Assembly: GCF_034424545.1 (NCBI RefSeq)
Contig: NZ_CP139970.1
Location: 558,001-622,000 of the forward strand
Source of the DNA: Trinickia caryophylli
Lineage (GTDB): Bacteria; Pseudomonadota; Gammaproteobacteria; Burkholderiales; Burkholderiaceae
DNA length: 64,000 nucleotides
Direction of reading: 5' to 3'
In this document: piece by piece, positions 36,155 to 49,151 of the stretch
Layout: the number at the start of each line of letters is the position of its first letter
How positions within the stretch are numbered: position 1 is the stretch's first letter
The notes under the pieces: model-generated
The model's database searches: none
Seen by the model: only the letters and a program-made list of their open reading frames with translations
Told to the model about the DNA's origin: nothing
Position numbers and translations under genes: made by a program

Positions 36155-36262
36155 GCGGAGGCTGGGGAGAACCATGCGCTATTTTACTGCAACGCGACGC
36201 GCCGCTCCGGATGGCGGGCCGCGTAGCGCAGCCACGGCAACAGCCGCCGCACGCGTTCGCGC

Positions 36263-37147
36263 TCAGCAGCAAAACGCCTCGATCAGCGCGGCCACCTGCT
36301 CCGGCTGATCGTGGTGGACCATGTGGCCCGCATCCTCGATCAATTTTTCGCGCCAGTCGGGAAATGCCTCGAACCGCGCCTTGAATTCATCGAGCGGAAT
36401 ACGGCCTGCGAGCATCGCAAGCGTCGGCGAGGCGACAGCCTCGACGTGCAGCACCTTCGCGCGCACCCTCGCCCAAACCGCCATGATCTCGTCGAGCCGA
36501 TAAAGCAGCGGGCCATGTAGCTTGTGCGCGGGGTCCGCCAGCAGACGATAGCTGCCGTCGTCGTCGCGCCGGGCCCAATGCTCGGCAAGAAAGCGCGCGC
36601 GCTGCGGCGCGAGGCGCGGATTCGTCTTCACGAGCCGCGCCTGCACCTCTTCGAGCGTGGCATAAGGCCTGAGCGACGACGGCTCGCGCAAATCGTCGAG
36701 CCACGCCGCCATGCGGCCCGGAGCCTGGTCTGCGCGGGCTGGCGCCAGGCCGAATCCCTCGAGATCGACTACGCGGCGCACCCGCTCGGGGCGCACGCCC
36801 GCATAGAGGCAGACGACGTTCGCGCCCATGCTGTGGCCCACCAGATTGACCTGCCCCGTCGGCGCATAGTGGTCGAGCAGTGCCTCGAGGTCGGCAAGGT
36901 ACTCGTGAAACCAGTAATGGCCGCCGCCGCGCTCGGCCACCGGCCAGCCGGAGAGCCCGAAACCGCGCGCATCGGGCGCAATCACCTGCCAGTCGCCGCC
37001 AAGCGCGTCGACGACGAACTGGAACGAGGCCGATACGTCCATCCAGCCGTGCAGCATGAAAAGCGTCGGCGCATCCGGCGCACCCCAGCGCCGTACATGC
37101 AGCCGGACGCCACGCACGGTGACGAATTCAGATCGCGGAGTATTCAT
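36263..37147 (-). CDS. Alpha/beta hydrolase
   Basis: 294 residues. Oxyanion strand LFMLHGWMDVSASF, nucleophile Ser106 in VGHSMGANVV, and C-terminal histidine in DAGHMVHHDQPEQV give a standard catalytic set. The length suits a lipase/esterase-like or haloalkane dehalogenase-like cap, but the cap sequence is not diagnostic and the substrate is unknown. The protein ends in two cysteines (FCC). A minus-strand TATAAT at 37185-37180 is a likely promoter element. Confidence 0.88.
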   Translation of the reverse strand: MNTPRSEFVTVRGVRLHVRRWGAPDAPTLFMLHGWMDVSASFQFVVDALGGDWQVIAPDARGFGLSGWPVAERGGGHYWFHEYLADLEALLDHYAPTGQVNLVGHSMGANVVCLYAGVRPERVRRVVDLEGFGLAPARADQAPGRMAAWLDDLREPSSLRPYATLEEVQARLVKTNPRLAPQRARFLAEHWARRDDDGSYRLLADPAHKLHGPLLYRLDEIMAVWARVRAKVLHVEAVASPTLAMLAGRIPLDEFKARFEAFPDWREKLIEDAGHMVHHDQPEQVAALIEAFCC

Positions 37148-37179
37148 GGGCTCGCAAAAAAAGAACGAATGATCGTTTT

Positions 37180-37185
37180 ATTATA
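37180..37185 (-). promoter_or_regulatory. Probable -10 element for the alpha/beta hydrolase
   Basis: Perfect TATAAT on the minus strand, 33 bp before the start codon in an AT-rich pocket. The -35 is not well matched. A short inverted repeat AACGA/TCGTT followed by a T-run lies between it and the start. Confidence 0.4.
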
Positions 37186-37282
37186 AAGAGTCTCGGAAGA
37201 ATTTGGGCAGTGCCGAATCGGTCCTCCAGGAGGCGCGCCACCGGCACCCCACTCTGAACGGCCGCCGCTTGCCGGGGCCGGA

Positions 37283-38131
37283 TCAGGCCCCAGCCGCGGC
37301 ATCGCGAGCGGCCAGCGCCGCGAGTTCGTCTTCGTCGAATCCCGCGTCGCGGCGCGCCTCGAAATTGAACGGACCGCGCAGGCGCGGCGCACGGTATTGC
37401 TCCGCCAGATGCAGGTAAGCGGCATGTGGATCGAGCTCGCGCGCTGCGCACAGCTGGCGGAACCAGCGATTGCCGATACGCACGTGGCCGATCTCGTCGC
37501 GCAAAATGACATCGAGGATCGCGGCCGAATCGAGATCCCCGGCCTGCACGAGACGGGCCCGGATCGGCGGCGAGGCGTCGAGCCCGCGTGCTTCAAGCGT
37601 GCGCGGCACGAGCGCCATCCGGGCCAATACGTCCTCCCTGGTGCGCTCGCACATCTCCCAAAGCCCGTTGTGGGCCGGAAAGTCGCCATACCGATGCTCG
37701 AACTGAGCCAGCCGCTCGGCGAGCAGCGTGAAGTGATACGCCTCCTCGGCGGCCACGCGCAGCCAGTCGGCATAAAACGCCTCCGGCATGCCCGCAAAGC
37801 GCCAGACGGCATCGAGCGCGAGGTTGATCGCATTGAATTCGATATGGGCGAGCGCGTGCAGCAGTACCGCCCGCCCTTGGCGGGACTGGATGCTGCGATG
37901 CCCGAGCGCGCGCGGCTCCACGAGCACCGGGGCGTCGGGCCGCCCCGGCAGGCCGGCAGGCTCGGCAATCGGAGTCTGCGGCCGGCAGACGGCATGGCCG
38001 CCGAGCCAGCTCGCCTGCAAGGCGCGCGTTGCCGCGGCCTTCGATGCGGGATCGCGCTCGAGCAGGATGATCAGCGCCGTTTGGCGGATGCACGCGTCGC
38101 CCGCAGAGGCGATTTCATGAAGAGAACACAT
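37283..38131 (-). CDS. DUF455 family ferritin-like protein
   Basis: 282 residues. Diiron-type helices are visible: LAHIEFNAINLALDAVW (E and H), then AAEEAYHFTLLAERL (EExxH), then VILRDEIGHVRIGNRWF (DExxH). This is the ferritin-like DUF455 group, related to MiaE-type hydroxylases, with no settled substrate. I chose the ATG at 38131 (MCSLHEIASAG) because upstream residues of the frame look non-coding. It is divergent from the gamma-carbonic anhydrase gene. Confidence 0.85.
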   Translation of the reverse strand: MCSLHEIASAGDACIRQTALIILLERDPASKAAATRALQASWLGGHAVCRPQTPIAEPAGLPGRPDAPVLVEPRALGHRSIQSRQGRAVLLHALAHIEFNAINLALDAVWRFAGMPEAFYADWLRVAAEEAYHFTLLAERLAQFEHRYGDFPAHNGLWEMCERTREDVLARMALVPRTLEARGLDASPPIRARLVQAGDLDSAAILDVILRDEIGHVRIGNRWFRQLCAARELDPHAAYLHLAEQYRAPRLRGPFNFEARRDAGFDEDELAALAARDAAAGA

Positions 38132-38309
38132 CGACGTAAGAGCAGCAAAGCGCCCGCGCGCCACGGCGCAATTGCCGCGCCCGCTGGCTGGACCGTTTAC
38201 AATATGCGATTCGATACCCCGCGCGTTTGCCGACGCGCCGTGCCGAGCGGAAATTGTAACCGTCGCGGCACCGCCCGGCGCAGTCCGATACGTGCCGACA
38301 GGAGACAAA

Positions 38310-38834
38310 GTGGCGCTGTACAAGCTGGGCGAGCATGCCCCGACGATTCACGAAAGCGTCTTCGTCGCCGATTCCGCGACCATCATCGGTCGCGTGACCC
38401 TCGAGGAAAACGCGAGCGTCTGGCCCGGAGCCTCGATCCGCGCGGACAACGAACCGATCGGAATCGGGGCCGGCAGCAATATCCAGGAAGGAGCCGTGCT
38501 CCATACCGACCCTGGCTACCCGCTCGTCATCGAATCCAACGTCACCGTGGGCCATCAGGCCATGCTTCATGGGTGCACGGTTCGCGAAGGCGCCCTCGTC
38601 GGCATTCAAGCGGTGGTCTTGAATGGTGCGGTCATCGGCCGCAACTGTCTGGTTGGTGCGGGCGCCGTCGTGACGGAGGGCAAAGTCTTTCCCGAGCGCT
38701 CGCTGATTCTGGGCGCACCCGCGAAAGTCGTGCGCGAACTGAGCGACGAAGAGGTCGCCCGCCTCGCCCTCAATGCAAAGGGCTATATCGAGCGCCGGGC
38801 GCTCTTCAAAGAACAGCTCGTGCGCATCGGCTGA
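38310..38834 (+). CDS. Gamma-carbonic anhydrase family protein (YrdA-like)
   Basis: 174 residues starting at GTG 38310, with AGGAG 6 bases upstream. Left-handed beta-helix hexapeptide repeats run through the middle: SIRADNEPIGIGAGSNIQEG, NVTVGHQAMLHGC and NCLVGAGAVV. The metal histidines are in VLHTDPG, VTVGHQAMLHG (two histidines). The C-terminal helix (ELSDEEVARLALNAKGYIE) is usual for YrdA-type proteins. Carbonic anhydrase activity in this group is not always seen. Confidence 0.88.
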   Translation: MALYKLGEHAPTIHESVFVADSATIIGRVTLEENASVWPGASIRADNEPIGIGAGSNIQEGAVLHTDPGYPLVIESNVTVGHQAMLHGCTVREGALVGIQAVVLNGAVIGRNCLVGAGAVVTEGKVFPERSLILGAPAKVVRELSDEEVARLALNAKGYIERRALFKEQLVRIG

Positions 38835-38885
38835 CGAACGAGCATGGCGGTACACCGCCTCATCGATGTGTGAAGGAAAGAAGTC

Positions 38886-39842
38886 GTGGACGATCATTTG
38901 CAAAAATTCATGTTCAGCACCGCGCCCGTGCGAGGCGAGATCGTCTCGCTGCGCAACACATGGCAGGAGGTGCTGCTTCGCCGCCAATATCCCGCGCCGG
39001 TGCGGGACATCCTGGGCGAGATGATGGCCGCCTGCGCGCTGCTATCGGCGAACCTGAAGTTCGACGGCACGCTGATCATGCAGGTGTTCGGCGACGGGCC
39101 GATCAAGATGCTTGTCGTCCAGTGCGATTCGGAATTGAAGATGCGTGCGACAGCCAAGTTCACCGCCGAGCTCGACGGGCAAGAAACAGCGGGCCAGCCC
39201 ATGCCGTTCGCCGAACTCGTCAACGCGAGCGGCCATGGCCGCTGCGTCATTACCCTCGACCCACAGGGTCGTCAGCCGGGGCAACAGCCGTATCAGGGGA
39301 TTGTTCCGCTTGCCGGCGAAACCGGTCCGCTGCAGTCGGTCGCCGAGGTGCTCGAGCACTACATGCATCATTCCGAGCAGCTCGATACGCGGCTGTGGCT
39401 CGCGGCCAATACCGAGCGTGCCGTCGGCATGCTGCTGCAACGGCTGCCGGGGGACGGCGGCATTGTTCCGCATGCGGGGGAACATGACGCCGATACATGG
39501 GAGCGCGTCTGCGTGCTCGGCTCCACGCTTTCGCAGGACGAACTGCTCAAGGAAGAGCCCCAGACACTCTTCAAGCGTCTCTTCTGGCAGGAGAACGTGC
39601 AGCACTTCCCGCCTGCCCTCGCCCATTTCGAATGCAGCTGTTCGCGAGAGAAAGTCGGCTCGATGCTGAAGATGCTCGGGCGCGAAGAAGTCGACAGCGT
39701 GCTCGACGAGCGCGGACACGTCGAGATTCACTGCGAGTATTGCAACCAGCGCTACGAATTCGACCCCGTCGACGTGGCACAGCTTTTTGCCGCGGTCGAC
39801 GCATCGGTCGGCGTGACACCGGCTGCGTCGCAGCGTCACTGA
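38886..39842 (+). CDS. hslO: Redox-regulated chaperone Hsp33
   Basis: 318 residues from a GTG at 38886 with AAGGAAAG upstream. The zinc/redox switch is intact: CSC in HFECSCSREK and CEYC in EIHCEYCNQRY, the CxC...CxxC pattern that releases zinc on oxidation. The N-terminal chaperone domain shows RYATALVEHYM-like VLEHYMHHSEQLDTRLWLA. Acts in the cytosol under oxidative unfolding stress. It lies 51 bp after the gamma-carbonic anhydrase gene, possibly cotranscribed. Confidence 0.96.
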   Translation: MDDHLQKFMFSTAPVRGEIVSLRNTWQEVLLRRQYPAPVRDILGEMMAACALLSANLKFDGTLIMQVFGDGPIKMLVVQCDSELKMRATAKFTAELDGQETAGQPMPFAELVNASGHGRCVITLDPQGRQPGQQPYQGIVPLAGETGPLQSVAEVLEHYMHHSEQLDTRLWLAANTERAVGMLLQRLPGDGGIVPHAGEHDADTWERVCVLGSTLSQDELLKEEPQTLFKRLFWQENVQHFPPALAHFECSCSREKVGSMLKMLGREEVDSVLDERGHVEIHCEYCNQRYEFDPVDVAQLFAAVDASVGVTPAASQRH

Positions 39843-39904
39843 GCGCCCGGCCGCGCGTGCTGCGCGAATGGTCGATGCTCGAGCTCCACTGGAAGAGGCC
39901 CGCC

Positions 39905-40273
39905 ATGAATGCCCCAAAACGCCTGACCGGCTTGCTCGGCGCGCGAGTGCCGCGTGTTGCGGCGCTCGCTGCCGCGCTTGTTTTGGCGGGATGCGTCGTT
40001 GCCCCGCCGCCCGGTCCGATCCTGAGCCGTCTGCCGCCCGGTGCGCCCGGCGCCGCATCGTCGGCGCAGCCGCTCAGCGACACCGAAAAGAAGCGCTACG
40101 ACGAGATCGACAAGCAAGTTCAGCGCGAACAGAACGCGGCCATGGCGGTCACGGTGTGGGCACGCAGCTATGCGCCCTACTATTACTCGCCGCCCGTCAT
40201 GTATGGCGGCTACTACAGTGGTTGGGGGCTCGGATATTACAGCCCCGGCTTCTACCCAGGGTGGTGGTGGTAA
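39905..40273 (+). CDS. Small lipoprotein with aromatic Gly/Tyr-rich tail
   Basis: 122 residues. The signal ends at LVLAGCVV (lipid Cys about 29). The mature region starts Pro-rich (APPPGPILSRLPPG), then a charged helix (DTEKKRYDEIDKQVQREQN), then a tail dominated by Tyr, Gly and Trp (YAPYYYSPP, YYSGWGLGYY), ending WWW. The ATG at 39905 follows GGAAGAGG. The function is not recognised; the aromatic tail suggests cell-envelope contact. Confidence 0.75.
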   Translation: MNAPKRLTGLLGARVPRVAALAAALVLAGCVVAPPPGPILSRLPPGAPGAASSAQPLSDTEKKRYDEIDKQVQREQNAAMAVTVWARSYAPYYYSPPVMYGGYYSGWGLGYYSPGFYPGWWW

Positions 40274-40313
40274 GTTCGCACGGATGAGCGGATGAGCGGT
40301 GTCGCCCGGCGGC

Positions 40314-40751
40314 TCAGCGCTTGTTCTTCTCTTTTTCGGCGCCGCCGTGCTTCTTGCCCGGCTTGTCGGATTTCACGCGCGAGACCGGGTTCGGTACAAC
40401 GCTCACCGGCGCGGCCGACACCTCGCCACGCGTCGACGTGTTACTCGCCGGCACCGGCGTCACGGCGCTCGCAGGCGTGTTCGGCGAGACGAACTGCACA
40501 AAGACCTCGCCGTCCTTCACCATCCCCATCTCGTAGCGCGCACGCTCTTCGACCGCCGCCGTGCCCGACTGCAGATCCTGCACTTCGCCTTCGATGCGCT
40601 GGTTGCGCAGCTTCGCGTCGCCGTTTTTCTGCGCCTGCGCGGCCAGCGCTTCGCGCAATTCGTGCACGCGCAGCCAGCCGCCGTGTCCCCACCAGAGCGG
40701 ATACTGGATCAGCACGAGCAGGACGACGAGAACGACAGTGACGAGCCGCAT
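40314..40751 (-). CDS. ftsB: Cell division protein FtsB
   Basis: 145 residues. One N-terminal TM segment (VTVVLVVLLVLIQYPLWWG, residues about 4-22) is followed by a short coiled coil (LREALAAQAQKNGDAKLRNQRIEGEVQDLQ), then ARYEMGMVKDGEVFVQF, the FtsB/DivIC signature. The extra 50-residue tail is Pro/Ser-rich and ends Lys-rich; E. coli FtsB is only 103 residues. It forms the FtsQLB divisome complex in the periplasm. It is downstream of eno, with a hairpin between. Confidence 0.92.
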   Translation of the reverse strand: MRLVTVVLVVLLVLIQYPLWWGHGGWLRVHELREALAAQAQKNGDAKLRNQRIEGEVQDLQSGTAAVEERARYEMGMVKDGEVFVQFVSPNTPASAVTPVPASNTSTRGEVSAAPVSVVPNPVSRVKSDKPGKKHGGAEKEKNKR

Positions 40752-40774
40752 GCGAATGACGCCGTAAATTCAAA

Positions 40775-40804
40775 GCCGCCCCGTGTTCGGATACACGGGG
40801 CGGC
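40775..40804. terminator. 12-bp perfect hairpin between eno and ftsB
   Basis: Arms GCCGCCCCGTGT (40775-40786) and its complement (40793-40804) with a 6-base loop. There is no proper U-run on either side, only TTTGAATTT in the eno direction, so it may attenuate or stabilise eno mRNA instead of fully terminating before ftsB. Confidence 0.55.
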
Positions 40805-40837
40805 GGGCAAAACGAACGAGAAAGGGGAGCGGCTTCG

Positions 40838-42238
<1,401 letters not shown>

Positions 42239-42247
42239 TCAGTCAGG

Positions 42248-44826
<2,579 letters not shown>

Positions 44827-45630
44827 CTAGCCACCGGCGCGCAGCAGGCGCAGCATCCTCTGCACGGCGCGTGCCGTTTCGATCGGTTTTTCCATCGGAA
44901 AGAGGTGTGAACCCTCGAGCCATTCGAGCCGCCCGAGCGCCGCGCGGCGCGTCGCCTCGAGGCCGACCTGCCGGATCTCCTTCGAGCGAGTGCCCGCGAC
45001 GAAACCGACCGGCACGGGCGCGCCGTGCGCAAGCCGCGCCCCCAAGGTGCGCGGCAGCGTCCGATAGATCAGATATTCCGTCTGGCGATCGAACGCGAGC
45101 GTACGCGTGCCGTCGGGCGCGACCTGAGGAATGCCGAAGTCCACGTAATCGGACAGGACACGCTCGTCCCAGCGCGCGAACGCCGGCTTCGTGCGGAAAT
45201 GGCGCCACGCTTCATCCCGGCTCGCCCACTGCGTGCGGCGCTTGCGCGTGGCCGCAGCCGGCGACAGCCGCTCGTCGAGCCCGGTCCACTGCGATACGCG
45301 CAGCACGTTCGCACGCCAGCCCGCAACGACAGGCGAATCGAGCATAACCACACCGCGCACGCTCTGCGGCCGCTTGAGTGCCGCCATCAGCGACAAATAG
45401 CCGCCCAGCGAATGGCCCACGAGCCACACAGGCGCCTCGAAGCGGCGGTCGATGTCCTCGATCAGTTCCTCGACCAGATGGGGCCAGTCGTTCGTGACCG
45501 GGTAGCGCGGATCGTGGCCGATCCGCTCGATGAAACGCACCTCGTAGTCGTCGGAAAGCTCGGCGAAGATCGTCCGGTAAGTCGATGCCGGAAAACCGTT
45601 CGCATGGGAAAAGTGAATCACCTCTTTCAC
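44827..45630 (-). CDS. Alpha/beta hydrolase
   Basis: 267 residues from GTG 45630, overlapping the comEC stop as GTGA, with AGGAGG just upstream. Nucleophile Ser74 in WLVGHSLGGYLS, catalytic His in EGSHLFPMEKP, and HFSHANGFPASTY at the N-terminus. This group is common in betaproteobacteria beside comEC, and the substrate is unknown. It is the last gene of the lolC-lolD-tatD-comEC run. Confidence 0.88.
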   Translation of the reverse strand: MKEVIHFSHANGFPASTYRTIFAELSDDYEVRFIERIGHDPRYPVTNDWPHLVEELIEDIDRRFEAPVWLVGHSLGGYLSLMAALKRPQSVRGVVMLDSPVVAGWRANVLRVSQWTGLDERLSPAAATRKRRTQWASRDEAWRHFRTKPAFARWDERVLSDYVDFGIPQVAPDGTRTLAFDRQTEYLIYRTLPRTLGARLAHGAPVPVGFVAGTRSKEIRQVGLEATRRAALGRLEWLEGSHLFPMEKPIETARAVQRMLRLLRAGG

Positions 45631-48281
45631 GCCTGGCTGCCTCCTGGTTCGCTCGACCGGCGCGGCACGCGGCCGGCCTCGTTCGTTTCGTTCTCCCGGC
45701 CCTCCATCCAGTACCGTCGGTGCGTATCGCGGTGGCGCTCGAGCGTCGGCCCGTGCGGCGCGACTTCGACGCGCACGGCGCCGTCCCGATCGGTTCGCGC
45801 GAGCTCGATGCCGCGCGCGGCAAACCTCGACCATACGGCAGGATGGGGATGGCCAAAGCGATTGCGATAGCCTACCTGAAATACCGCGATGCGCGGCTTC
45901 ACCGAGTCGAGGAAAAGCTCGGTCGACGATGTCTTGCTGCCATGATGCGCAACGATCAGCACCTCGGCTTTCAGTGCGTCGGACGCGCGGGCGACGAGCC
46001 TGCGCTCGACAGCGGCATCGATATCGCCCGTCAACAGCGCCCGCCCGCCGGCAGCCTCGACCTTGAGCACGCAAGACTGCGCGTTGGCCTTGCCCGGCAA
46101 CGGCCCGGCTTCGGGCCACAGCACGGAGAAGTCGACCCCGTCCCAGCGCCAGCGTTGTCCGGCCACGCAGCGCAACGCGTCGGCTCCCCACGCGCGCGCC
46201 TCGCGCCACAACGTGCTCTCCGGCGGCAGCCCGCCCATCAGTTGCAGCACCTGCGCGTCGGCAAGGACCGCCGGCACGCCGCCCGCGTGATCGGCATCGC
46301 CGTGGCTCACGACGATCGCGTCGAGCACCGGTACGCCGTTCGCGCGCAGATAAGGCGCAACGATGCGCTCGCCGGCGTGCGTCGACTCCGGTCCCGGCCC
46401 CGCGTCGAACAGCAATGCGTGACGCGCCGTTTCGACGAGGATGGCCGAGCCCTGCCCGACATCGAGGGCGGTCAGCCGGAAGGCGCCATGCGGCGGCCCG
46501 GACGGCACGGGCCAGACGAGCGGCAGCCAGGCGAGGGGTGCCGCAATGCGCAGCGGCCAGCCGCGCGGCATCAGGACCCAGACGACGCCGAGCGCCGCCA
46601 AGGCCATCGCCCACACGGACGGCCGCGCGATCCGCCACTGCGCCCATGCCGGCTCGGCGAGCCGTTGCAACAACCGCATCAACGGCGCGAGCAGCGTATG
46701 CGCGAGCTCGAACGCCGCCGCGTCGAGCGGTGCCGGCAGAATGACGGCGACGATGACGAGCGGCGTCACGAGCGCGCTGACCCACGGCACAGCCAGCGCA
46801 TTCGCCGCCGGCCCGAGGAGTGGAACTTCCGAAAACCAGTAGGCCGTCAACGGCGCCAGCCCGATCGTCACCGCGTATTGAGCATGGCATGCCGTGGCGA
46901 TCCGCTCTCGCATCGTGGCCGCATGCCGACGCGCGAGCAGACACCATCTGCGCCACCACTCGCCATCGGTGCGCGCTCCATCACCCATATCGTCGGCATC
47001 GAACCCGCACGCACCTGCGAGCTCGCCAGCACGAGCGGACCGCATTCTCGTTTGCAACGCGAACGAGATGACCGCGACCGCCCCGAACGACAGCCAGAAC
47101 CCCGGGCCGAGCACGGCCCAGGGATCGACGAGCAGCACGAGCGCCGCGGCCCATGCGAGCACGACCGACGGTACGACGTTGCGCCCGAGCGCGAATGCGG
47201 CCGCGACGACGCAGAGCATCCAGAACGCCCGCTGAGCAGGAACGTTGAAGCCCGCGAGCGCCGCGTAGAACGCCGCGCAGAGCGTGCCCGCCAGCACTGC
47301 GACGAGCGGCACGGGAACGACGAGCGGCCATTCGAGCGCCGAGCGGCGTGCGAGAAAGCGGCCGATCAGGCACGAGCGGCGCCACAGCCATGCCGAGACG
47401 CCGGCGGCGATGCCGGCCACGAGCCCGATATGCAGACCGGAAATAGCGACGAGATGACTGGTGCCCGTGCGCCGCAGCGCGGCGCGGTCTTCCGCGCCGA
47501 TCGCCTCCTGGGCGCCGATCGCAAGCGCCGTCACGATGCCGCGATGCGCGGCCTTGCCCAGCACGGCGTCGATGCGTTCCGCAAGCGCCATGCGGCGGCG
47601 GTCGATCGCGGACGGCAGCCCGCCCTCCCCGCCCGCCAGACGCCGCGCCGCCGAAGGGGCGACGACAGCCCCCGCGGCACGTACGCCGCGCGCGAAGAAC
47701 GCTGCCTGAGCATCGCGCCCACCGGGGTTCGCATTGCCGTAAGCGCGCTTCAAACGTACGGTCAACTGCCAGCGATCGCCGGGTACGAGCGGCGGTGCGA
47801 GACCCGCCCGCTGCGGCCAGCTCAGTTGCACGCGCCGCGGAAAATGCGGCAAGCCGGTGCGCCGGCGCGCGTCCTCGACGTCGACCGCCAGCACGAATCG
47901 TACATGGCTGCGCTCGCGCACCGGCAGCCCCCGCACATGGCCGACAAGCACGAGTTCACGTCCCTCGAGCGCCTCCGGCAATGCGTCGCGCATGCGCAGA
48001 TCGGCTCGCCATGCCGCGTAGCCGTAACCGGCCAGCGCAGCCGCAGCGGCGAACGCGGCAAACGCGGCGAGCGGTGCCGCCGAGCGCATCGCCCCGAGCA
48101 CGCCGCGCGAGGTTTCGCCCCACGGGTGCCGTCTCCGGCAGAGTGTATCCACCGCGCAACCCGCGGCCACCAGCGCAGCGAACGAAATCGCGCCCAGGCA
48201 CCACGCGAGCGTGCCTGGCAGCGTAGGTTGCTGCTGTAACAACACGACACCGAGCGCGAAAGCGCAGAGCACGAGCCGCAT
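45627..48281 (-). CDS. comEC: DNA internalization protein ComEC/Rec2
   Basis: 884 residues, three parts. There is an N-terminal DUF4131/OB-like region, then a central multi-spanning competence domain with GTSHLVAISGLHIGLVAG, and then a C-terminal metallo-beta-lactamase domain (LDVGQGSAILVET, VVSHGDADHAGG, AHHGSKTSS). It forms the inner-membrane channel for single-stranded DNA uptake. The gene is intact, which suggests the competence channel is retained; other com genes are not in the window. It is preceded by tatD. Confidence 0.93.
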   Translation of the reverse strand: MRLVLCAFALGVVLLQQQPTLPGTLAWCLGAISFAALVAAGCAVDTLCRRRHPWGETSRGVLGAMRSAAPLAAFAAFAAAAALAGYGYAAWRADLRMRDALPEALEGRELVLVGHVRGLPVRERSHVRFVLAVDVEDARRRTGLPHFPRRVQLSWPQRAGLAPPLVPGDRWQLTVRLKRAYGNANPGGRDAQAAFFARGVRAAGAVVAPSAARRLAGGEGGLPSAIDRRRMALAERIDAVLGKAAHRGIVTALAIGAQEAIGAEDRAALRRTGTSHLVAISGLHIGLVAGIAAGVSAWLWRRSCLIGRFLARRSALEWPLVVPVPLVAVLAGTLCAAFYAALAGFNVPAQRAFWMLCVVAAAFALGRNVVPSVVLAWAAALVLLVDPWAVLGPGFWLSFGAVAVISFALQTRMRSARAGELAGACGFDADDMGDGARTDGEWWRRWCLLARRHAATMRERIATACHAQYAVTIGLAPLTAYWFSEVPLLGPAANALAVPWVSALVTPLVIVAVILPAPLDAAAFELAHTLLAPLMRLLQRLAEPAWAQWRIARPSVWAMALAALGVVWVLMPRGWPLRIAAPLAWLPLVWPVPSGPPHGAFRLTALDVGQGSAILVETARHALLFDAGPGPESTHAGERIVAPYLRANGVPVLDAIVVSHGDADHAGGVPAVLADAQVLQLMGGLPPESTLWREARAWGADALRCVAGQRWRWDGVDFSVLWPEAGPLPGKANAQSCVLKVEAAGGRALLTGDIDAAVERRLVARASDALKAEVLIVAHHGSKTSSTELFLDSVKPRIAVFQVGYRNRFGHPHPAVWSRFAARGIELARTDRDGAVRVEVAPHGPTLERHRDTHRRYWMEGRENETNEAGRVPRRSSEPGGSQA

Positions 48282-48330
48282 TCATCCCCCGTTCGCAAGC
48301 ACCCGTTCGCGGGCGCCGTGGAGCGGACGA

Positions 48331-49119
48331 TTATGCGGACGAAACGGCGAGCCGCGGCAATGCGGCGAGCGCGTTGGCCGTCGTGCCGACGGCCAACTGG
48401 CCGACTGTGAGGCCGCGCAGTTCGGCGATCACAGCGCCGATCGCGGCGGTCTGATCGGGCGTGTTGCGCGCCTTGTAGCGCCAGGCGGGCGGAATATCGG
48501 GCGAGTCGGTCTCGACGACGAGCGCCTCGAGCGGCAGCTCGATCGCAAGCCGCCTGATCTGTCGCGCGCGCTCGAACGTGACATTGCCGCCAAAGCCAAG
48601 GCGCATGCCCTGATCGATGAACGCGCGAGCCTGCTGGAAGCTGCCGTTGAACGCATGGGCGATGCCTTGCTTCACGCCGGCCGCGCGCAAGCCCTTGAGC
48701 ACGAGGTCCTGCGATTTGCGCACATGGCAGATGACGGGCAGCTCGAACTCGCGCGCGAGCGCGAGCTGGGCTTCGTAGAAAAACCGCTGACGCGCATCGT
48801 CGACGTCGGGCATGAAGTAGTCGAGGCCGATCTCGCCGATGCCGACGAAGCGCGGGTCCTCGAGACTGCCCTCGATTTCGCGCCGCAGCACGGCGAGATC
48901 GTCCTCATGCGCATCGCGCGTGAAGAGAGGATGAATCCCCAACGCATACGCACCGCCCTCGATACGATGTGCGAGCGTGCGAACCGAGCCGAAATTCCCG
49001 CGCCCGACAGCCGGAATCACGATGCGCGACACGCCCGCCTGCACCGCGCCGCGCGCGACCGCGTCGCGGTCGGCATCGAACTCGGCGGCGTCGAGATGGC
49101 AGTGCGTATCGATCCACAT
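48331..49119 (-). CDS. TatD family metal-dependent hydrolase
   Basis: 262 residues. TIM-barrel metal ligands: DTHCHLD at the N-terminus, EIGLDYF (Glu), CHVRKSQD, AHAFNGS and VETDSPDIPP. Related enzymes are 3'-5' exonucleases/DNases in the cytosol. The expected H at PVICHVRKS is present. It lies between lolD and comEC on the same strand, with 32-49 bp gaps. Confidence 0.92.
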   Translation of the reverse strand: MWIDTHCHLDAAEFDADRDAVARGAVQAGVSRIVIPAVGRGNFGSVRTLAHRIEGGAYALGIHPLFTRDAHEDDLAVLRREIEGSLEDPRFVGIGEIGLDYFMPDVDDARQRFFYEAQLALAREFELPVICHVRKSQDLVLKGLRAAGVKQGIAHAFNGSFQQARAFIDQGMRLGFGGNVTFERARQIRRLAIELPLEALVVETDSPDIPPAWRYKARNTPDQTAAIGAVIAELRGLTVGQLAVGTTANALAALPRLAVSSA

Positions 49120-49151
49120 GGCGCAAACTCGCTTGAAGGCCGGCTGCCGCG

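Noticed and set aside
45585..48239. 884-codon plus-strand frame opposite comEC
   Set aside because: Arg/His-rich antisense translation without any recognisable domain; comEC is intact.
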